Shown: one piece after another, positions 56,521-64,000 of the stretch
Layout of the letters: the number at the start of each line of letters is the position of its first letter
How positions within the stretch are numbered: the first letter of the stretch is position 1
NCBI GenBank assembly: GCA_021234155.1
Contig: JAJEKV010000042.1
Location: 2,915,257-2,979,256, forward strand
Length of the DNA stretch: 64,000 nt
From: Isoetes taiwanensis
Taxonomy: Eukaryota; Streptophyta; Lycopodiopsida; Isoetales; Isoetaceae
Reading direction: 5' to 3'
Position numbers and translations under genes: made by a program
Notes under the pieces: generated by a model
Seen by the model: the letters and a program-made list of their open reading frames with translations, nothing else
What the model was told of the DNA's origin: nothing
Database searches by the model: none

Positions 56521-57252
56521 TATCTTGCTAGATGGCCCACCATTTCGTATTCTTGGCCTTGTTCTTACTGCACATGCACAACAGATAGAATAATAGTGGA
56601 TTTGGACCCAAAATTTGCCATAAGACCTTTTATGTCCTTGTTATGTTTTGAGCCACTGAGATAATAAGCTTATGGAGATAAGCGAATGGTAGCAATTTGC
56701 TACAATTTTCTTATATTCAATGCCTTTTGAAATGGTGCTTCTTTTTATTTACTTGCTTTTGCCCTTCTAGAAACATTATATTTTGCATATATAATCAATA
56801 TGGGGTCCTTATCTTATAGTAAAATGTTTCAGATTTCATTAGATAATTATTCTTCACACATGATAATACTTTACATGTAATCGAGGCTGCTACTACTGCT
56901 CGGACCCGCTTCTCATCGCAATGGAAAGTGTTGCTCTGGATAAATGTATTTTTCTAAATAGGACATTATGTTATCACAGAAGGACAATATGTTAAGGGGG
57001 AAAGGATTTGTAGTCAAGAAACTAGTTGGAAAGTTAAAGAGGTGTTTGTGGGATTGAAAGATTTAGTCTCACCGGGAGGATGGCATGATCTTCTAAGGAT
57101 AATATGACAGAGTATATTTTCACTACTTTGCAGTAAGTCCTTATTGGACATAATCCTCCAAATGCTTGCAATATGTTATGGGTCTAATCTGTATGTTGTG
57201 CTTTAAAATAATAATATATTAGAGTAATTACAGGCCCAACGTTATTATATTA
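56521..57252. other. Non-coding stretch, nothing recognised
   Basis: AT-rich, with no open frame of note and no clear repeat apart from the GGAA run that ends it. Confidence 0.5.
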
Positions 57253-57601
57253 GGAAGGAAGGAAGGAAGGAAGGTATTTTTATCGTCCACGGAGACCAAT
57301 CGGTCTATGGGACCCAATACAAAAGCGCAGCAAACAGATTACTACCCCGATTAAAAAACCCCCGCCCCGAAGGGTTTTCGAGGAAAAAACCGTGGCAGCA
57401 ATCAGCCTGCTGACAAACTGTTCCAATATACGGAATGCAAAAACACACAAATATATACACTATGCACCACACCCGTAGTGCCTGATCAGCGGGCAGTCAG
57501 GCGGGGGCAAAGGTGAGCTCGCAGATCCAGTACCTCGAATATGCGACCCCCGAGCACGCATCGACTTGCGGTGTGTTCATCGGCAAATGTAGGGGCAAGT
57601 C

Positions 57602-58069
57602 CTACCGCATACTAAGGAGCGTATCCGCCCGGATCCGACCAACGCCGGGCAACTCGAAAGTGTGAGACTCATCCTCAATGGCACCCGTTTGACAAAGATC
57701 GACAGAGTTTGTCCCCGACGGGCTCCCCAATCCACCGCCCGCCTCGAGCGCGAAGATGATGGGCACCCGTGCGTAATGGAGGCAATGAGTGGGCGCTTTT
57801 CGAGGGGTACTGGGAACGCAGGTAGAACCGCGGGCCCCGCTAACACGAGGTTGATGTGCTCCTTGTAATGGGCCGTTTTGACCTCGCTCTAGAGCGTGGG
57901 GTCCCAGAGCTTGCCAAGTAAGCAAGCGCCCGGTACTCCCCCGCAGTCGCCACGATCGGCCCTCGCGGTCCACCTGACGCACATGTGCTCCTCTGACGTT
58001 CCATCGGGCGAACCACCGATCTCTCTTACCCTCCAACACAGGCCCCGAGCCAAGGGCCCATTGCCACAA
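57602..58069 (-). pseudogene. LINE ORF2 C-terminus with zinc-binding motif
   Basis: A minus-strand frame of 155 codons ends with VDLCQTGAIEDESHTFELPG and VGRIRADTL. The relic at 9531-10330 has the same motif with an intact Cys-x-x-His-x-x-Cys pattern (CQHGAIEDESHTLQHC). Here the last Cys and the preceding His region are changed. In zf-RVT LINEs this C-terminal zinc motif follows RT and is needed for target-primed synthesis. Frames upstream are shifted relative to RT. Confidence 0.6.
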
Positions 58070-58409
58070 AGATAAGCCGGTCGCGGGAGCCGAGCCTCAC
58101 CCATATTAACCACTTTCTCTCAAAATAGACGATGTGTCTATCAAGGGCTGCCCATTTGAAGCTGCAAGAATCCATTTTCCCCGCAGCAGACCGATAGGGG
58201 ATGAAGGTTTCACCCAAGTGCCCGTGCCAAAAATGCCTTCACACTTTGCTCCAAGTCATTCCGTGTCGCCAAAAGAGGCACCATCGCCCCAAACCTCTAC
58301 CTTGTATAGAAGGAAGTTCGACCAGTTCAAACAGATGTGGACCGATGGCCCCAATCATAGAGCTCTCGGATCTGTTGTTCTCGCATGGCATAAAAAGCTT
58401 TCCGGGCTG

Positions 58410-58853
58410 TCACCCTAGCGGATGGACGCCTCCCAACAGAGCGAGGGAGGGGAACTCCACCCCTAGGTACTTGTAGGTGGGCGTGACCTCCACAAAGCCG
58501 TCCCCGATATGTGAGTGCAGGAGGCGTGGGGTTGCGTGAAGAGGATATGAGAACCACCCCGGTCTTGGGCGATTCACGCAGCGCATGTCGTAGAGGCCCA
58601 TTGAATCGTGTCTAGGGCATCCGGATGAGACCGCATAGCCGGGGTGTGGGCGGAAGGTCAACATCGCCCGCGATAGATGAGCCGGTGGATGACCGGTGCA
58701 ATAGCCGTATGCCATCCCCATGCTCGAGAAGCGGGGCTCTAACCGATCAATGTAGAGGCCAAAAAGTGTTGGCGAGGGGGGGGCTCTGCCCGGGACCGAT
58801 ACTCTTGGTGAATGCTTGGCCCCGGTCCGCATCCCCGCCAAAACAACTCTCAT
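58410..58853 (-). pseudogene. LINE reverse transcriptase
   Basis: The minus-strand frame of 147 codons has PGRAPPSPTLFGLYIDRLEP, a mutated form of the RT motif Gly-Cys-Pro-Leu-Ser-Pro-x-Leu-Phe. It is followed by a decayed catalytic loop (HPPAHLSR where Leu-x-Tyr-Ala-Asp-Asp would lie) and later CVNRPRPGW and GDGFVEVTPTYKYLGVEF, the Tyr-Leu-Gly-Val motif. The Phe-Gly-Leu-Tyr-Ile-Asp block suggests a LINE clade known to me from non-seed plants and algae rather than the usual flowering-plant L1, but clade assignment needs a tree. Frames on both sides are broken. Confidence 0.75.
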
Positions 58854-59326
58854 CTGACTGTATATGGCATTACGCGCAGCGGCGGCAGCCGCCTAGCCCA
58901 TAGCTTTTCAGGGGGACCGTATCAAAAGCCTTCGCGAAGTCCACAAAGCAGCGGCAATACAAGTCCGCCGATGGTTCCGGCCATCTTCAATCGGTGCCGC
59001 GCGGTGTAAAGATATGGTCAATCGTTGAGTGGCGTGGTCTAAAAAGCCCGCTTGTGTGAGGGCTCGCGACATCTGGCGCCCTCGCTTGGCCGGGTCAATC
59101 GCCGCTTCGAGAATGCCACCAACGGTTTGCAAACACCCGAATCGACCATGATCGCCCCGGTAATTGGTCGGACAAAGGTGGGTTGCCCGCCTTTGTGAAT
59201 GGGGACAACCCCGCTTGTGGTCCATTGTCTGGGAAACCTTCCCGCAATGCTCGTTGAACGGGGTAGTGAGGATCGGCACCAAATTTGCCCCCGCCCATTT
59301 GAGTAACTCGTCAGATACCATCGAGG

Positions 59327-60199
59327 TCACCGCCTTCCCATTAGCCACCGTTGGTGGCCCTCCACAACATCCTCGTCCCCGGAGAACCAATGGGGGTGGG
59401 CGACGCTGGCCCCCGGGTGGGTCATAGAGTCGCTTTGCAAGTACCGCTCCACTCGCCGGGTGTGATGTCCCCACGTGGTATCGGGCTGGCCTTCAAGCAC
59501 TCTGCGCCAAAGGTTCGAGGATGAGTGTTCAGCAGGCCGAACATCTCCCCCCGATGCACGGCAAGGTGTACCGCTTTGTCTCCTTCGGATGGGCGCTGAT
59601 GCGGTGGTGGCTCGCAAGCGGCACCGGATCCGAATGTGACGAAGCCGGCAAAGAATCGCTCGCCAAAGTGAGTGACCTGGCCGCCATCCGATCCTCGTGG
59701 CGGGTTGCCTCTGCGGGACGTGAAGTTGCGGGGACATCGCCGAGGGGTCAAGTCTCATGGGCCGCTCTACTCTGTCCGTGCATTGAAATCCCCAAGAAGG
59801 ATGACCCTACCCAACCGCCAGGCCGCCAGATGTCATCATATAGATCGACATAAGGGTCCATCCTATCCGCATCGAGTGGGCTGCGATAGAAGGTGCTTTT
59901 CGCGTGAGGGAAATAACAGCGCCGAAAAAGAGGATTGCCACGGCATTATACACACGAACCCACAAGTACCGGCCAGGTTCCGCTATCTTCGGAGGGTAAC
60001 CGAATGTGCCAAGGTTGTCCCAGTAGTAGCAAGCAATCCCACCATGACCCCTCGTCTCCGCATAAGTATTGAAGACCAGAAATGTTGGTAACCCGACAGA
60101 TCGTAGTCTCAGGTCCATATCGGTACGCCACGGAGTTGAGATCGCCCCCCTTCGCCAAGGGAAGCCTCGACAATTCCATGAGACCACCCGGAGGCACAA
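59327..60199 (-). pseudogene. LINE apurinic-type endonuclease and linker
   Basis: Minus strand. The frame 60199-59807 begins LRVVSWNCRGFPWRRGAI, the N-terminal strand of the exonuclease/endonuclease/phosphatase fold with its Asn. It continues to HGGIACYYWDNLGTFG (usually Gly-Gly-Val/Ile) and YLWVRVYNAVAILFFGAVI. The later Gly-Asp-Phe-Asn motif is damaged: near 59800 a frame shift leaves HPSWGFQCTD. The linker towards RT (59758-59327) is Arg/Ser/Pro-rich. In LINEs this enzyme nicks the target DNA to prime reverse transcription. Confidence 0.7.
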
Positions 60200-61030
60200 T
60201 TCCTATTTGTCGCCAGCCGTGGTATGCGCAAACTGAGTCAGGGGGGGAGGATGGCGAGGAGGGAAAGTGAGAAGTAGATGGAGCCGAGGCAAAGATGTGG
60301 TCAGAGGGCGTGGGTCGTGGAGGGAGCGTGGAGTAGGAGCGGGGAGAAGGGGGTTGTGGTAGGAGAAGCGTAAGCGGGGCCACGCTCACCGTGGTTGGGG
60401 CATGGGTCGGCAGCAGAAAGGTGTCGGCGGAAAATGTGCATCCAACCAATCCTGCGGCGCACCCCTTGGTGGCGATGATGCCTCGACCGACAAGACAAGC
60501 TCCCATGCCTCCCTCTGTTGCTTTGGTGTGAGGTCCCGGCCCACGTCAGGGACGCCCCTTCAAAGATCTTGCCCGGGCGCAATATGGCATCACGCACTGC
60601 GCATCCGCAACCGCGGAATATGACAATGTTGCATTCGACCAGTGGCCCGAGCCCCATGGCATTTGCTTTCGGGAAATGTGAACTGCCCGTGGAATGTCAT
60701 CCGTCGAGAATGTGTGTTCGGATGTTTGGGGCGAGACTCTCCCCTCCTCTTCCGGCATGCCTCGGACTACCGGATTGTGTCCTCTCCGTCAAGCGCTCTT
60801 GGAGTTCTGCGGCCTGTGGGTCAAAGGTGGGCGAGGGCCGGGGCCTGTGTTGGGGTGGTGGTGGTGGTGGCTGGGATGGCGTGGGGTGGCTTGAGTGCGG
60901 GGCAGCAGTGCGTGGTCCTGGCTGCCGGCGTGCATCTTTGTGCACTGGGGGGTGGGGGGTTCTATGGTAGCGATGCGAGCAGCGTCCCCCTCGCCCCCAA
61001 TGAAGTGGGGAGCACAGCTCTTGCAGGCTA
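60200..61030 (-). pseudogene. LINE 5' region, Pro/Ser-rich ORF1-like frame
   Basis: Minus-strand frames 61074-60697 and 60506-59946 have long Pro/Ser/Thr/His-rich runs (HPTPSQPPPPPPQHRP). No RRM, zinc knuckle or coiled coil is recognised. It sits where ORF1 would be, upstream of the endonuclease. Opposite-strand frames of equal length here are shadows of the GC-rich composition. Confidence 0.4.
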
Positions 61031-61189
61031 AATATTAAAATTTTAAGATAACGGCATTCACACTCATTTAACAATTTTGGTTAAAAATGGGGGGGTTTAA
61101 ACTTTTAGCCCCCTCGGTTATGCTAAATTTTCATTTAATCTTCACTCACACCCATTTCTGTTAGGTCAAGAGTTTGACAATTGTGGTTG

Positions 61190-61510
61190 AGAATTTATAC
61201 CCAGGTCGAGCACGATTACCGCCGTTAGCAGCAGCCCCAGGGTGCGCCCAAGCAGAGCAAGGCAGGTCGCGCAGGCAGATCAAGGCAAGTCGTCCATGGC
61301 TGGTCGCCCAGGTAGATCCACGAGGGCTATGCATGCTCTTTTTTTCTTGTTGTGCATGGAGTAGTAAATATATGGTTCTTCAGGTCGCCCTGGTAGATCC
61401 ACCAGGGCTAGGTATGGTGATTTTTTGCCAATTTTTTTTCTTGCATTCTCTTTTTTTAGCTTGTTGTGCATTTCATAAAAGGGAGTAGTAAATATATGGT
61501 TTTTCAGAGA
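61190..61510. repeat. Two imperfect copies of an about 100-bp unit with a palindrome
   Basis: CAGGTCGCCCAGGTAGATCC (61296-61316 region) and CAGGTCGCCCTGGTAGATCC (61381-61400) each lead into a T-run, TTGTTGTGCAT and GTAGTAAATATATGGTT. GCCCTGGT and ACCAGGGC at 61387-61394 and 61401-61408 form an 8-bp palindrome around AGATCC. Confidence 0.75.
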
Positions 61511-62960
61511 AATTTGGGATGAATGCTCGCACCATGAAATCTGCAAGTGAGAACAGTTAGCATAACTAGAAGATGGTTTTTTCCATGGCAGTTGTACCAT
61601 TCATTGCCAATGGTCAGGTTTGGAATCACTGCAAGCAGCCAATATTCTGTAGGTTGGTGCACTGGACGAGTAATGAATTTGTGGACAATCTTTTGATAGT
61701 TTGATTCTTAAGTAGATGCCATTCTGCTAGTTTCGCAATAGATAAATCCATAGGCGCTGTTTGTTACTGCATCTTCATTCTTTCTTGGCCTTTTTAGAGA
61801 GTGTTTGCTGCTGTGTCCCTATTCCTGAAAGGGGATGGAACAAACAGGTTATGTCTGGAGGCAGAGGAGTAGAAGGTGTAACCCATTTTGTCAAATTATT
61901 TTCCTATCTTGTTCTTGTCATCCCTAAAGCACTGAGTTCACCATTTAAAATGGATTCAGTAATAAACGCACAACATTCAATAATAGAGGTAGACTGAGTA
62001 CATGAATCTGATCAGAGCAGAAGTGAGGATCTGGATAGAGCGCCATTGCATAAATTGGAAACAGATGCAACAAAGCTTGGGGCGAGAGAAAAAAAGAAAG
62101 AACAGTGGATAGATCTAGGATGTGTTACTTGCAGCGGGCGGAAAGCCCTTAGTGGTTTTTTTTATGCATTTGCTTTCATTGCTCAAGGTGTAAGCACCGA
62201 CCAATTCATAAGCATAGCTCCAAGGCATGATTATCGCCCTGCTTCCTTATAAGTACACCATTGCTCTACACAAGGCGCCTCAATTCTTCAATGCCCAAAT
62301 GCTTCTAGTTTCCTTCAATTCTATGTCCTGAAGTTTGTAACTTTTTGTGTGGTCTGTTGGTCTTTAGAACAATTGGACCATGTTTTTACACCTTTGATTA
62401 ATTTGGAAGCAATATGGATCTGTTGAATAAACCAGTAACATCAATTCTTTGTCATTTTAATTATCCTCTAGCATGTTAATTCCTTTTGTCTCTACATAGA
62501 TCTGCTGTTTAGACAGGAATCTGATGCAGAAAGCTTCTATATACTGCATTTGGAGTTGCTCCAAACAAACAACATATCATACTGAGGGAATTCAACACCT
62601 AAGGATGGAGATGACATTCAAAAGGATCTGGTGGGGGTTTGCTATGATGCTCACCATCTCAAGTTTACATTGCCACAAGCTTATGCTATGACTTTACTTA
62701 GCTGGTTATAGAGTATAGCTACAAGTATGAAGCACTAGCGGAATTCTCAGATGTGAAGGAGCTAATAAAACGGGGATTGGATTACCTCTGAAAGACTCAA
62801 ACACTTCAGGCACAAATTGATACTAGTATGATCCACATGCACGTGGAAATCAGGTACACGGTCAGCGGCAGCCTCTCTGGCTAACATTATATATGCTGAC
62901 TGTATGCCAGCTGCTGATATTGCTGGCTGCTAGTGTGGGCCAACCTTCTCTGATGGGCAC
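61511..62960. other. Non-coding stretch, nothing recognised
   Basis: Open frames are under 80 codons and show no known motif on either strand. No repeat or structural RNA was recognised. Confidence 0.5.
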
Positions 62961-63060
62961 AATGCAGATAAACTATAGGTTCTTTCTTTTGTTAACAATG
63001 CAGATAAACTATAAGTTCTTTCTTTTGTTAACAATGCATATAAATTCTTTCTTTTGTTGA
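62961..63060. repeat. 36-bp tandem repeat, about 2.7 copies
   Basis: AATGCAGATAAACTATAGGT followed by TCTTTCTTTTGTTAAC repeats at 62961, 62997 and 63033. The third copy has lost the ACTATA part. Confidence 0.9.
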
Positions 63061-64000
63061 CAGATTGACTACATCTTGGGAAAGACCATCGGAAGATGAG
63101 TTATATGGTATGAATGAAAGTAACAGGACGTTTTGCTTTGCTGTTAAATGTTTACAAGCCTGACAGCTCATGTGTGAAAATAACATAACTGAACTGCCAT
63201 GTGAATGCAATTTTTTCATTTTTTATAAATTTTGTTATGTTATATGTTAACATAACAGTATGCGTGCAAGACCCATTAAATTAGTATTAATGTAACATAA
63301 TTGAAGCAGATAAACTTTTTATATTTATAATCTAATATATCGGTGGGTGTGTAAGTAACCCTCATTTCTTAAGAACCAAAAGGTTACGTAATCACGTTGT
63401 GACAATAGGTACCTTTTTATTATGAAATATATGAACTAACCCAAATTGTTTTTAAATTGCGTCAAACAATAGGTGCTCCTCTTGGAATTGTTTGATCTAT
63501 TGAATATTATTCAAGTCAAAAGGTATGTACAACCATCAATTGATAACATTTATATTTTACAAGGAATTTATAGCGGCCGCCGCCGCGAACATTTTTCTTT
63601 TCAACCGGCTCACTTCTTGGTTTGAAGTATGTGTGGACATTGGAACTTTGTTCTAATTTAAGCCACATTGTAAAAGATAGTATAGAAGTTAATTAGATAC
63701 ATTTAAATTAATGTTTGCTATGTTAAGCTATTGGTAGCATGATTAGTGTTTTCTATGCTAATTATTGGTGGCCCGGAGTGATGGTGCCAAGAGTTAGATA
63801 GTTTGTTGCAAAAGACGCATAGGTTGCCTCATCAACATATAATGCGATGAAAAAGTTTAATCCCAAATTTATAGTTTTACCTAGCTCAAGATAGAACAAT
63901 GACAGTATGGGACAAATATACCAAGGTCTTAATGATGTATCATCTTAATACATTGTCACAAACGTAATTCATTTTAGCAACAAAAGCTGAGAAATCCATA
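63061..64000. other. Non-coding stretch, nothing recognised
   Basis: AT-rich without a convincing gene. An isolated GC patch, AGCGGCCGCCGCCGCGAAC at 63572-63590, contrasts with its surroundings. Its origin is unclear. Confidence 0.5.

Larger units (their letters stand above)
57253..61030 (-). mobile_element. GC-rich LINE with (TTCC)n tail, near full length
   Basis: Minus strand. The tail is a (GGAA)n run at 57253-57274 on the plus strand. It is preceded by a 3' terminus with GGTCTCCGTGGACGATAAAA. Upstream, in broken frames, come a zinc-binding Cys/His end, RT, endonuclease and a Pro-rich ORF1-like region. The 5' end is near 61030, where GC-rich sequence changes sharply to AT-rich, and a 5' repeat tail is absent. 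The base composition differs strongly from both flanks. It belongs to the same family as the relic at 9531-10330 and shares its 3' end with 12113, 17711 and 21400. Confidence 0.75.

Noticed and set aside
57577-60970. Many overlapping frames on the plus strand
   Set aside because: Shadows of a GC-rich minus-strand LINE whose RT and endonuclease motifs are on the opposite strand.
63572-63590. NotI-containing GC patch as cloning vector or adaptor
   Set aside because: No vector sequence on either side; a single short patch can arise naturally.
1-64000. CRISPR arrays, rRNA or intact tRNA genes
   Set aside because: Looked for spaced identical repeats and conserved RNA cores on both strands; none found beyond the tRNA-like words reported.

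Overview
This window reads as transposon-dense nuclear DNA of a land plant. The evidence is Ty3/gypsy chromovirus and Ty1/copia polyproteins with initiator-Met tRNA primer sites, zf-RVT type LINEs, Helitron-like ends, and intron-bearing fragments of eukaryotic genes (one resembling COG3 of the Golgi tethering complex). There are no operons, bacterial-style genes or rRNA, and I found no intact host gene. A large-genome plant such as a fern or another non-seed plant is possible, but the species is not identifiable from what I can see.

Layout. 1-1953: minus-strand gypsy LTR and its primer site, abutting a copia LTR relic (1954-2353). 2750-about 13790: two Helitron-like 3' ends (2750 and 9289), both minus strand and apparently head to tail. 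Their bodies carry spliced gene fragments (unknown 3-exon piece 6246-6707; COG3-like exons 11770-12682), a LINE relic (9567-10330) and a LINE 3' tip with a long TTCTA array (12113-12254). 14185-17285: truncated minus-strand copia body bounded by 195-bp direct repeats. 17340-26302: decayed plus-strand chromovirus (RT, RNase H, integrase, chromodomain, PPT, LTR), interrupted by a LINE fragment, an ORF1-only LINE-like unit and an LTR-like block. 26303-30350: gag/protease relic with MAQAQ repeats, followed by three 600-bp units rich in heat-shock-element-like motifs.

32094-41171: an almost complete non-autonomous LTR element with the same LTR family, PBS and PPT, but no recognisable gag-pol; its leader holds four stem-loop repeats. 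42315-44826: 5'-truncated LINE ending in poly-A. 45640-51127: AT-rich blocks, inverted arms and a segmental duplication. 51128-56291: a complete but mutated copia element on the minus strand with a 5-bp target duplication, inserted in one of several approximately 250-bp repeat units. 57253-61030: GC-rich minus-strand LINE. 61031-64000: small repeats, otherwise nothing recognised.

The parts relate mainly as donor and parasite. The chromovirus LTR family also terminates the non-autonomous element at 32094-41171. Several LINE copies share one 3'-terminal motif but end in different short-repeat tails, and the Helitron-like units appear to have picked up host exons together with their introns. Coding frames are nearly all broken, so most CDS-like entries are pseudogenes. 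Boundaries are exact only where direct repeats, TG..CA termini, PBS or PPT fix them.
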